A stretch of DNA of 7,412 nt. Origin: Opitutaceae bacterium (GTDB lineage: Bacteria > Verrucomicrobiota > Verrucomicrobiae > Opitutales > Opitutaceae). Below are positions 1 to 6,190 of this stretch, piece after piece (position 1 is the first letter of the stretch; the number at the start of each line of letters is the position of its first letter). The DNA lies in the NCBI GenBank assembly GCA_031266495.1, contig JAISAX010000827.1, forward strand, positions 1-7,412. The letters run 5' to 3'. The translations under genes and the position numbers were made by a program. The notes under the pieces are model-generated. The model had not been told where the DNA came from. It worked only from the letters and a program-made list of their open reading frames with translations, and searched no databases.

Positions 1-1
1 C

Positions 2-231
2 GCGCCGGTCACGCTCGACGTTACCGAATGGACCCTCGCCATCGTCACTGCCGGCGCCTGCGTGGTGGGGACTGCCGGTGATCCGGCCCCCCCCCCCCCC
101 CTCGCCTCGCCCCTCACCCCCAACGCTTCGGCCTGTACGAAAAATTCCTTCTCCCTGCCGGCCTCGGTCCCGTCACCCTCACGCCGCAACCGCACGCCGA
201 AATCCTCGAATGCCGCCCTCCGGCAGGATAA
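2..231 (+). pseudogene. Possible 3' end of a convergent gene, frame-broken at C15
   Basis: From base 2, one plus frame reads APVTLDVTEWTLAIVTAGA up to GDPAPPPP. After the C tract at 87-101 a different frame gives a plausible ending (RFGLYEKFLLPAG, GPVTLTPQPHAEILECR) with TAA at 229-231. The codons are well matched to high-G+C genes (TTC, GGC, CTG, TAC, ATC, CTC). The two parts join in one frame only if the tract has 13 or 16 C instead of 15, so either the tract length is wrong in the assembly, or it varies, or the gene is broken. I recognise no family. The opposite strand is also open here, so strand choice is uncertain. The stop at 231 would end just short of the recognisable oxidoreductase remnant, which is a sensible convergent layout. 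Confidence 0.35.
87..101. repeat. C15 homopolymer tract
   Basis: Fifteen consecutive C (plus strand) between GATCCGG and TCGCC. This is the longest homopolymer in the window. Reading frames on the plus strand switch here. It could be a slippage-prone tract or an assembly error, because such runs are poorly read by several sequencing methods. Confidence 0.9.
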
Positions 232-255
232 CGGTGCAGACGGCGTAACAGGCCG

Positions 256-486
256 AAATCGCTCCAGCGCCAGCGCAGCCGCCACGCCAGCCGCCTCGCC
301 GGTCTGGTCAAGATTCACCATCACCCGCACCGCGCCGTAAGCCACCGGATCGGCGTCGGGCATCCGGCCCGTCACTACAAAATTTCCGTATCCACTCCGC
401 GATGGCAACGAACGCCACGGAATCTGATAAAAAACCGGTCCTGTCACCCGCACGCCCAGCCGCGCCGCACTCCTTCCGGACGGGTC
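256..486 (-). pseudogene. C-terminal remnant of an FAD-dependent oxidoreductase (FAD_oxidored type)
   Basis: Directly after the hydrolase stop, in the frame one base offset, the minus strand reads DPSGRSAARLG, VRVTGPVFYQIPWRSL, NFVVTGRMPDAD, AYGAVRVM and TGEAAGVAAALALERF. This is the ordered end of FAD_oxidored (PF12831)-type enzymes: PYRSL, then NLxVAGR, then a G-x-x-R-V-M segment, then the GQAAG-xAAALA FAD-contact helix. Only about 75 residues are present. The N-terminal Rossmann motif and the rest of a protein that is normally several hundred residues are absent, because the hydrolase occupies the upstream DNA. The reading frame stays open on the minus strand to the window edge, but beyond about 256 its translation loses family character and gains rare AGG codons. 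I take it as a gene remnant left by deletion, or alternatively as the frameshifted tail of the hydrolase gene product. Confidence 0.6.
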
Positions 487-3022
487 AAAAAAACCGGATT
501 TGCAGTTTTTCCGGTCCGGTGCCCTCCGGCAGTTCCCGATAATGGACAACGTCGCCGGAGACCATTACAGTGGTGTCAGCCCCCGTCACCTCGAAACGCT
601 CGTCCGCATCCGTTGACCACGCGGCCAGCACGAGACGGCCGTCTTCGGCTCGACGGAAAACCAGAGCCCAGGCAGATGTCTTTCCCTCTGAAAGACGCCG
701 CACGAATTCCGGAGCCGTGCCGAGCGCCTTCGTCATTCCGGCATAAGCGTGGAAAGCCGGCTTGGGCGACCAGTCCTGGCGCACGAGGCCGAAGTTGTGT
801 TCGCGTTCGCCACGCTTCTGACCGTCGTCATGGAGATCGTAGGTGAAGATTTTTTCGACACCGGATTCGGGCGTGCCGAGATAGCTCAGGTACATGCGAG
901 GGATGAGTGCGGCCTGCTCCTCCTCCGTCCAGCCTCCGCCAAGGGAAACCGCACTGGCAAGGACAGCGCCTTTCCAATCGTGGCAGGTGTGGAGGGCAAC
1001 GGCCGCGACGTCGGGAACGGGTTCTCCCCGGGAATCCCGAATGCCGAGCAACGGCGTGAACGTGTCGCCGGGCCGCAGCCGGTCGGCGCTGAAAAAACGG
1101 TTGACGTAAATTCCGGATACAGGAGGGACGCCTGCGGCAAGGGCGGCGTCGGGGACGTAAACGTTCTCCGTCTGGACCGGGATGCCCTTGCGGTTCCAGT
1201 GCGCGGCAAAGGCCATGCGAAACAGCGGATAAGTCTCGCCGACGGCATCGCGGCGTTGCCAGATGCCGTTGGCATCCTGCGTGTGGAGGACATACATGGG
1301 CGGATGGCCGATGAGTACCAGGAGGCCGCCGCGCTTGACCCAGTCCTGAAGCAGGGGAAGCAGCGGAGCGTCGATGTGAAGTCCGTTTTCAATGACGAGG
1401 ACGGGGCAGTCGCAGGGCGAGAGCGCGGAGAGTTGCCCGGACGGGACGAGGCGCAGAGTGACGCCGGGAAGCCAGCGGCGGGTGGTGTCGATCTCGTCGT
1501 ATTGGGCGGGAGTGATACGGGGCGAGAGTGCGAGTCCGGCGGTGAGCGGCGCGCCGGGCGCGGGGGCGCGTCCGGTACGGGCAAGGGCATAACGGATGGA
1601 TTTTTCGAGAAAGAGGGGCTGTTGCGCAAGGAGGGGAGAGCGGAAGGTGCTGCCGCCGCTTTCGAGGAGCCACACCGGAATGTGTGACTCGTTGTGCCCG
1701 GCCATGAGAGCGCGAAACTCGCGCAGGGTGCGACGCACAAGCGGACTGGCATCGGGGCCGGACCCGTAACGATGGACTCCGATAATGTCGTAGTTTCCCG
1801 CAGCACCGGCGAGATACATGTCGCGCAGATATCCGGTATTCCAGTACTCAAGTCCGCCGGTGATGATTTTGGCACCGGGATCGATGCGGCGGATTTCGTC
1901 GTGGGCGATTTTGAGGATTTTTGTGTACTGGGCAGCGTCGGGTTTGGGGGACCAGAATCCGCCGTCCTGTTCGTTCCAGATGACCCAGTGGCGCACGCGA
2001 TCGTGGTAGCGGCCGACCATAGCGCGCACGTAAATGCGCCAGGCTTCGGGATGCTCATGGATGGGCACGATGTCTCCGTGGTCTTTTTGCCGGAGATCGC
2101 TGGCGTAGGCGGTCAGGATGCCGACCATGCCGACGCCGGCCCGGCCGAGACGGTCAACGAGCACATCGAATCCGGAAAAATCCCTCTGTCCGTCTCTGGT
2201 CAGGATGCGGGGAAAGGAAAAGTCTTCACGCAGCCACGTCATGCCGGCCTGCCCCACGCGTTCGACGAGGGTGTCGAGGCGGCTCCACTCGGTGGAGCGC
2301 AGGGGATGGGCGGAGATGCCCCAGGGGCTTTCCGGGTTGGGGGGAAGAGCGAGCGGATGCGCGTCCGCGGTATGCGGCCCGGCTTTGGCGAGGGTGAAGT
2401 CGATCCTGAAAGCGTTATCGGCGGCGTTGTCCTTGAGGTAGTTCCAGCGGGCGCGTCCCCATTTGAAGGCGACAGGCTTTTCGGAGGCGAATTCGACACG
2501 ATAGCGGATCACGGCGGCGGGTGCGGGGAGGGTGACTTCGCTGGTGCGGGCGGGCGGGGCGACGAAGCGGGTGCTGTTGAGGGAACGCAGTTCATTCCAC
2601 GGGCCTTTGTCATCGGCCTGCCAATACACGGTGAGCGCGGCCCAGTTGCCGGGTTCGGGCTCGAGTCGCAGGATGTCGCGCACGCTCATGCGCACCACAC
2701 GCGAAGAGGTGCGGCTGAAGTCGAACCTGTATTCGAACGCCGCCGAGGTCACGCCGGGACGCACGTTGACGGTGCGCACACCGTTGGCCGGATCGTCGCC
2801 CACGCTGAAGCCGGAGACGTGTTCGGTGTCGCCGAAAAAGGTGCCGGCAGCGCGGGCGCGGGCGCCTGCCGCTTCGGGGACGAGGGAATCCCGGCCCGCG
2901 GTCCATGTGTAGTGTCCCGAGCTGACAGCCGGTTCTTCCACGGGCGGTAATCCGGCGCGGGCCGCCACGGGAAGGAGCGTCAACAGGGCAAAGAGCAGTG
3001 TGTGCGTTTTCAGAGGGTTCAT
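485..3022 (-). CDS. Secreted clan GH-A glycoside hydrolase (GH39-like), multidomain
   Basis: 845 residues. Residues 1-23 are a Sec signal peptide (charged N-end, Leu-rich core, ARA cleavage site), so the enzyme is exported. Residues about 30-195 are beta-rich (SGHYTW onward) and look like a carbohydrate-binding-type sandwich. The (beta/alpha)8 barrel starts near PWGISAHP (233-240). It has WNEQ with the likely acid/base Glu351 and WLLESG with the likely nucleophile Glu454. It ends with FTYDLHDDG, FGLVRQDWSPKPAFHAY (near 726-760), a common last-strand pattern in GH39-like enzymes. Residues about 460-695, between the nucleophile and the last strand, include an alpha/beta segment resembling the GATase-like domain of GH42-type enzymes (VLVIENG, GGLLVLIGH). 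A C-terminal beta domain follows (LVLAAWS). The family and substrate are not certain; beta-xylosidase-like or another plant-glycan activity is possible. It is the last intact gene of the minus-strand operon, 33 bp after the PL22-like gene. No Shine-Dalgarno precedes the ATG (context CACC-ATG). The stop lies inside a T7 run, and an adjacent frame continues open past it. Confidence 0.85.
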   Translation of the reverse strand: MNPLKTHTLLFALLTLLPVAARAGLPPVEEPAVSSGHYTWTAGRDSLVPEAAGARARAAGTFFGDTEHVSGFSVGDDPANGVRTVNVRPGVTSAAFEYRFDFSRTSSRVVRMSVRDILRLEPEPGNWAALTVYWQADDKGPWNELRSLNSTRFVAPPARTSEVTLPAPAAVIRYRVEFASEKPVAFKWGRARWNYLKDNAADNAFRIDFTLAKAGPHTADAHPLALPPNPESPWGISAHPLRSTEWSRLDTLVERVGQAGMTWLREDFSFPRILTRDGQRDFSGFDVLVDRLGRAGVGMVGILTAYASDLRQKDHGDIVPIHEHPEAWRIYVRAMVGRYHDRVRHWVIWNEQDGGFWSPKPDAAQYTKILKIAHDEIRRIDPGAKIITGGLEYWNTGYLRDMYLAGAAGNYDIIGVHRYGSGPDASPLVRRTLREFRALMAGHNESHIPVWLLESGGSTFRSPLLAQQPLFLEKSIRYALARTGRAPAPGAPLTAGLALSPRITPAQYDEIDTTRRWLPGVTLRLVPSGQLSALSPCDCPVLVIENGLHIDAPLLPLLQDWVKRGGLLVLIGHPPMYVLHTQDANGIWQRRDAVGETYPLFRMAFAAHWNRKGIPVQTENVYVPDAALAAGVPPVSGIYVNRFFSADRLRPGDTFTPLLGIRDSRGEPVPDVAAVALHTCHDWKGAVLASAVSLGGGWTEEEQAALIPRMYLSYLGTPESGVEKIFTYDLHDDGQKRGEREHNFGLVRQDWSPKPAFHAYAGMTKALGTAPEFVRRLSEGKTSAWALVFRRAEDGRLVLAAWSTDADERFEVTGADTTVMVSGDVVHYRELPEGTGPEKLQIRFF
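487..493 (-). other. T7 run at the hydrolase stop: frame junction
   Basis: On the minus strand the hydrolase ends CGG TTT TTT TGA, with the T of TGA being the seventh T. With one T fewer, the reading would be CGG TTT TTT GAC CCG and continue in the frame of the oxidoreductase remnant with no nearby stop. A -1 shift here would instead reach a stop within about 15 codons, so only a +1 shift or a loss of one T opens the longer frame. Confidence 0.6.
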
Positions 3023-3055
3023 GGTGACGAGGGAGGACCGGTTCCCGCCGCCGGT

Positions 3056-4159
3056 TCATTTGTTTATCCAGGGGTTCGATACGGCGATTACACGGTGGCC
3101 GCCGCCATCGGGCGCGGCTTCGTTGTAAAAAATGGCGGAGCCATCGGGACTGAAAACGGGATGCGGATGACAGGGGTGTTTGCCATCCTGACGGCTGCGG
3201 GCGAGGAATTCGCGCCGGCCTGTCGCGGTGTCAATCAAGAGGATGTCGCTGATGTCGCGCGCGTCCTGCCAGCCGCGTCCGGGCGCGTCATGCGGGCCGG
3301 TTGTATCCACGACGGCCCAACGGCCGCAGCGGCTGATGTCCACGTGCCAGTCGCGGTCGCCTTCGCTTACCAGCCGGGGGGGGGAGAGGGAGTCCGTCTC
3401 CGTTTCCGGAGCACGGATTTCGTAAACGCCACGCGGACCGGAAGGACTTTCGCCATAGGCGACGGCAAACGCGCTGCTCGCATGAAAGGCCCAGCGTTCG
3501 TGCCCAACGCAGAGGTTCGCCGCTCCGTTCCGGAACAGGCACCGGCCTTGCGGCGCGAGCCGGGGGTGCATGGCCCAGACGCGGTCGGGGATCTGGCTGG
3601 TGGGGCCTTCGTGAGAAAAGCCGATCCACGTCTCGTCATGCGGACAAAAGTGAAAGTGATTGGCCCACCAGGAGAACTCGCCCGCGATGCGCGCGCGTGT
3701 TTCCGGTTCCCGGCGCAGATCGAGTTCGATGAGCCGCCAGCGCGAGAGGGCGTTGTCCGGACGATTGTCGAAGAGGACGCGGGAGCCGCCGGCGCTCACG
3801 CTGACAAGTCCGCAAAGGTCTGCTCCGTCTCCGTGCCAGAGGCGTTCCGGTTTTGCAATGCCGGCGGGCGCATTGAGGTCGAGCCTCCACACGGAGCCGC
3901 CGGACCTGACAACGAGCATGTTGGCGGAAGCCGCGATGTCGAAATACAAAACCGGATCCGGGCCGCCGGCGGCGTGCGCGAATTCGCACAACCGTTCCTC
4001 GCGTCCGGTTTCAAGGTCGTGTCGCCATATGCTGGATACACCCGGTTCCGTCTGGCCGAGGACGAGGCTCCGGCCTCCGTCGGCAAATCCGTTGCAGTGC
4101 GGATATGTCAGGTAGCGGCGGCGTTCGTGGCCGCCGAAGGATTGAGCGAATGCGAGCAT
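3056..4159 (-). CDS. Oligogalacturonate lyase-like beta-propeller protein (PL22 family)
   Basis: 367 residues with no signal peptide, so probably cytoplasmic. The family cleaves short (often unsaturated) oligogalacturonides by beta-elimination, feeding 5-keto-4-deoxyuronate into pectin catabolism. Repeated blade-like segments (SSIWRHDLETGREERL, SVWRLDL, DILLIDTATGRREFL) indicate a WD40/TolB-like propeller. Family landmarks appear in order: FSHEGP (181-186) followed by PDRVW with Arg193, GHERW with His220, DWHVDIS with His272, and HPCHPHPVFSPDG (328-340). By my recollection of the Yersinia enzyme, Arg193 and His220 match the catalytic Arg/His pair, and His272, His331 and His333 match Mn ligands. 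The fourth ligand, Gln in that enzyme, appears to be His328 here. The ATG at 4159 is chosen because no ATG, GTG or TTG occurs in frame upstream before the pseudopilin stop, although 31 codons are open. The start is AT-rich and lacks a Shine-Dalgarno. A related propeller without lyase activity is the main alternative. Confidence 0.75.
   Translation of the reverse strand: MLAFAQSFGGHERRRYLTYPHCNGFADGGRSLVLGQTEPGVSSIWRHDLETGREERLCEFAHAAGGPDPVLYFDIAASANMLVVRSGGSVWRLDLNAPAGIAKPERLWHGDGADLCGLVSVSAGGSRVLFDNRPDNALSRWRLIELDLRREPETRARIAGEFSWWANHFHFCPHDETWIGFSHEGPTSQIPDRVWAMHPRLAPQGRCLFRNGAANLCVGHERWAFHASSAFAVAYGESPSGPRGVYEIRAPETETDSLSPPRLVSEGDRDWHVDISRCGRWAVVDTTGPHDAPGRGWQDARDISDILLIDTATGRREFLARSRQDGKHPCHPHPVFSPDGSAIFYNEAAPDGGGHRVIAVSNPWINK
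3376..3384. repeat. G9 homopolymer inside the PL22-like gene
   Basis: Nine G on the plus strand (C9 in the coding sense) encoding part of SLSPPRL, residues about 257-263, in an inter-blade loop. The frame is intact on both sides. It is a potential slippage site but there is no sign of damage. Confidence 0.6.
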
Positions 4160-4252
4160 GGAATAATTATTAAATGGATACAGGATTTTCCGGAGGAGCG
4201 GCGCGGCAACCAGCCAGGCCAGGCCGGGGCGGCGCGGCGCGAGCGCGCGGGA

Positions 4253-5029
4253 TCAGGAATCGGGGTTGATTTTCCCGGCGACGGCGATGTCCGCTTTTTT
4301 CGAGAGGGTGACGTGGGCGTCGGCCCACAAGACATTGGCCTTGCCGCCGTGAAGTTCGCCGACGCGAGCCAGGTTGTTGTGGTCGCTGATGCCGAGTCCC
4401 CATGTGCTGTCAGACATCCCTTCGGCCAGCATGACAATGGAGGACGGGTTGCCGACGGAAGACATGGGAACGGGTTTCCGTCCAGCGGCGGTCGGATGCG
4501 CCATGATCCAGTAATTCGCCACGTAGGGATACCCGTACGCGCCCAGCAAATCAGCCGGAGCGGCGGGAACGCTGTCGCTCCGGGCAAGCGGACAAATGGT
4601 AATTCTGTTCAGCGCCTTCCAGCCGTTGTCCACGTCTGTCGGCATCCCCATGTAGCCGGCCAGCGGGCTGAGGCCCTCGGACGCCTTGCCCGTCGAATAA
4701 GCGGAGCCATACCAGTTCCAGTACTGCGTGCCAAACATGCCGCCCATGCCTGCAACCCGCGAGGGCAGGTAGAGCCCCTTGTTATCGTTCCCCCAGAGCA
4801 TGATTGCCGCGCCGGTTTGCCTCAGATTGCTGGCGCAGACAGCGGTGCGGGCGGATTCGCGGACTTTGCCAACCGTGGGGATAATGATCGCCGCAAGGAT
4901 GCCAATGATGGCGATCACCGTGAGCAATTCGACCAGCGTGAAAGCGCCATTTTCCCTTCGTGAAGTGGCGAGCCGGATACAATGGGGGAATGAAGGGGGG
5001 AGGAGAGGGGGGAGGGAGAACATGTTCAT
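4253..5029 (-). CDS. Type II/IV pseudopilin, DUF1559-like, H-X9-D protein
   Basis: 258 residues. A prepilin leader of about 29 residues ends at NGA, followed by FTLVELL (30-36) and a hydrophobic N-terminal helix (to about 50) with the conserved Glu at +5 of the mature form. This is the class III signal cut and N-methylated by a PilD-type peptidase. The following KVRESARTAVCASNLRQ is typical of the large pseudopilin families of Planctomycetota and Verrucomicrobiota. The C-terminal motif HGGKANVLWADA (227-238) matches the H-X9-DG signature with Ala in place of Gly. The start at 5029 (ATGAACATG) is preferred over the open frame extending further upstream because that extension overlaps the end of the PEP-CTERM gene; the second ATG at 5023 is also possible. 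There is no Shine-Dalgarno (GGTCC-ATG). It lies 49 bp after the PEP-CTERM gene in the same operon. Its exact role, in secretion, adhesion or a scaffold at the surface, is unknown. Confidence 0.85.
   Translation of the reverse strand: MNMFSLPPLLPPSFPHCIRLATSRRENGAFTLVELLTVIAIIGILAAIIIPTVGKVRESARTAVCASNLRQTGAAIMLWGNDNKGLYLPSRVAGMGGMFGTQYWNWYGSAYSTGKASEGLSPLAGYMGMPTDVDNGWKALNRITICPLARSDSVPAAPADLLGAYGYPYVANYWIMAHPTAAGRKPVPMSSVGNPSSIVMLAEGMSDSTWGLGISDHNNLARVGELHGGKANVLWADAHVTLSKKADIAVAGKINPDS
4993..5020 (-). repeat. 28-nt polypyrimidine tract at the start of the pseudopilin gene
   Basis: Plus-strand bases 4993-5020 are all purines, so the coding strand is pure C/T right after the ATGAACATG start. 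It encodes the leader segment FSLPPLLPPSF. The tract contains several CCTCC-like words and near-mirror symmetry around its middle. Its effect on translation or DNA structure is unknown. Confidence 0.7.
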
Positions 5030-5078
5030 GGACCAGGAGAGGAACGACACGGTTTTGCGATAAAAATCCGGAGGCGCG

Positions 5079-5963
5079 TTATCTCTGGCAGTGGCGAAAC
5101 AACGCGGCGATGAGCAACACGGCGGCGCTGCCCAGGATGGCACCGGTGGCCGGTTCGGGGATGGCGCCCGTGGAAACGGAAATATCGTCGATGGAGAACG
5201 AAATCGCGCCGCTCGTGGCCGAAGCCATGTAGGCGCCAAACTCCAGCGCCAGGTTGCCCACGGCACCTCCGTAGCGATAGAAAACGGGGGCCGGAGTGGT
5301 AAAGGAGGCCGCCGTGTCCAGATCTGTCACGGTTGCCAGAAAAGACTTCGAGGCGATGTCGAGCGTGAATGTAAAACTGTAAACGTGATCCGTCACCACC
5401 GCGATGCCTGAATCCACTGCCATGCCGGTCGTGCCCCCTCCCTCCGTCCTGCCGCTGAAAACCCAGTTGGGAGAAGCGCTGGAGCCGCCCGTGATCACGA
5501 AGAGGTTGTTGCCGCCGGTGCTAAGCTCCACCGCGTTATTGTTGAGGATAAAACGGTAATACGTGGAGGTTGACTGGATGGTGCTGCCTTCGGGCCGGAA
5601 GAGACAGGAAATCACCACGGGCCGAGCGTAATCAAGTGTACTGGATGAGGCGATACGGGCCACGTTGGCGAATTTTTCCCCGCTGCCGCCTGACGCGGTG
5701 AATGTCGTCGCCAGGTAATTGCCTGAACCGGACCGCAGGGGATTGGCAGACGTCACCAATGTGGTCTCCATCACATTGGACGAACGGGAATCGATCCACG
5801 CGCCAACCCAGCCGACGCCCGCCATGCCGGTCCAGGCATCGACAGTGGCCGTGCTGTTGCCACCGTCGAACCCGGCGGTGATTGTGGCGGCGTGGAGACC
5901 GGTGGGCAAACCGGCAAGGAGTATGGACAGAAGCGGCAGGAAGCATGTGCGGGCAGGTTTCAT
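5079..5963 (-). CDS. PEP-CTERM sorting-domain surface protein, lectin-like
   Basis: 294 residues. Signal peptide 1-25 (MKPARTC, Leu-rich core, LHA cleavage). The C-terminus has the tripartite exosortase signal: IPEPATG with Pro-Glu-Pro at 269-271, a hydrophobic segment 274-289, then RHCQR. Such proteins are exported and processed at the membrane by an EpsH-type exosortase, which is not in this window. The middle (26-265) is Gly/Ser/Thr-rich with many beta strands and ends with GAISFSIDDISVS. This is common in concanavalin-A/LamG-like domains of Verrucomicrobiota PEP-CTERM proteins and suggests glycan binding, but no binding residues can be assigned. The start at 5963 is set by the signal peptide; the open frame running upstream lacks protein character. 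The context is CCCGCC-ATG with no Shine-Dalgarno. It is the first gene of the minus-strand operon, divergent from the LacI gene. Confidence 0.85.
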   Translation of the reverse strand: MKPARTCFLPLLSILLAGLPTGLHAATITAGFDGGNSTATVDAWTGMAGVGWVGAWIDSRSSNVMETTLVTSANPLRSGSGNYLATTFTASGGSGEKFANVARIASSSTLDYARPVVISCLFRPEGSTIQSTSTYYRFILNNNAVELSTGGNNLFVITGGSSASPNWVFSGRTEGGGTTGMAVDSGIAVVTDHVYSFTFTLDIASKSFLATVTDLDTAASFTTPAPVFYRYGGAVGNLALEFGAYMASATSGAISFSIDDISVSTGAIPEPATGAILGSAAVLLIAALFRHCQR

Positions 5964-6018
5964 GGCGGGTGTGGATAAACGGGTTGATTGTTTTATGGTT
6001 GTTTTCCGGATTGCGGCG

Positions 6019-6050
6019 CAATTCGTGAGCCCGGTCCGTCGGTCGAATTG
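6019..6050. repeat. Inverted repeat CAATTCG...CGAATTG
   Basis: Perfect 7-bp arms at 6019-6025 and 6044-6050 separated by 18 bp. The right arm overlaps the candidate -35 box of the LacI gene and the left arm overlaps the weak candidate -35 box of the opposite operon. It may be a second regulator site or a cruciform/hairpin. The function is not known. Confidence 0.4.
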
Positions 6051-6076
6051 ACGTGCAGACCGGTCTTGTGCGGAAT
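6048..6076 (+). promoter_or_regulatory. Candidate sigma70-type promoter of the LacI gene
   Basis: TTGACG (6048-6053, five of six consensus bases) is followed after 17 bp by CGGAAT (6071-6076, three of six). The -35 box and spacing are good, the -10 box is weak. It would give a 5' leader of roughly 105-110 nt. The AGACCGGTCT palindrome lies inside the spacer, where a bound repressor would block RNA polymerase. Confidence 0.35.
6057..6066. promoter_or_regulatory. Candidate LacI-family operator (AGACCGGTCT)
   Basis: A perfect 10-bp palindrome centred on CG, the usual centre of LacI-family operators. It lies 93 bp from the PEP-CTERM start and 124 bp from the LacI start, between the candidate -35 and -10 boxes of the latter. 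The symmetry does not extend further, and only one copy was seen in the region, so it could be chance. Confidence 0.35.
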
Positions 6077-6190
6077 CAAACAACATTTGTCCCGAACGTC
6101 CAAATTCTCCGTTGTGATACACGTGACATTTCCGTTCCCCGCTCTCGTATCTCCTCCGCCATTCCATTTCTGTCCAATTCCGTTAACGCC

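Larger units (their letters stand above)
5964..6190. promoter_or_regulatory. Divergent promoter region between PEP-CTERM operon and LacI gene
   Basis: 227 bp with no convincing gene. It must hold the promoters for the minus-strand operon and for the LacI gene. The minus-strand operon has only a weak candidate: TTGCGC (6021-6016) and CATAAA (5997-5992) with an 18-bp spacer, a poor match to the sigma70 consensus. AT-rich sequence at 5980-6005 lies just upstream of the PEP-CTERM start. The plus-strand candidate and the palindromes are listed separately. Confidence 0.6.

Noticed and set aside
749..1687. 312-residue open frame on the plus strand
   Set aside because: Antisense shadow of the hydrolase C-terminal half.
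886..2058. 390-residue open frame on the minus strand in another frame of the hydrolase
   Set aside because: Pro/Ser/Ala-rich alternate-frame translation, with no motifs; the true frame has signal peptide, WNE and LLES motifs.
1694..2950. 418-residue open frame on the plus strand
   Set aside because: Antisense to the hydrolase barrel, with low-complexity Gly/Ala/Val-rich translation and no recognisable motif.
3002..4963. 653-residue open frame on the plus strand
   Set aside because: It lies opposite the PL22-like and pseudopilin genes, shows no domain or signal, and such antisense frames are frequent at high G+C. The minus strand carries clear family motifs.
6119..6126. CACGTG palindrome upstream of the LacI gene
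   Set aside because: Only 6 bp with no extended symmetry; expected by chance at this base composition.
5964..6167. 68-residue N-terminal extension of the PEP-CTERM protein
   Set aside because: The extension would place the signal peptide internally; the start at 5963 puts it at the N-terminus.
6053..6190. 46-residue N-terminal extension of the LacI protein from a GTG
   Set aside because: It would cover the candidate promoter region and has no domain character; LacI proteins normally begin shortly before the helix-turn-helix.
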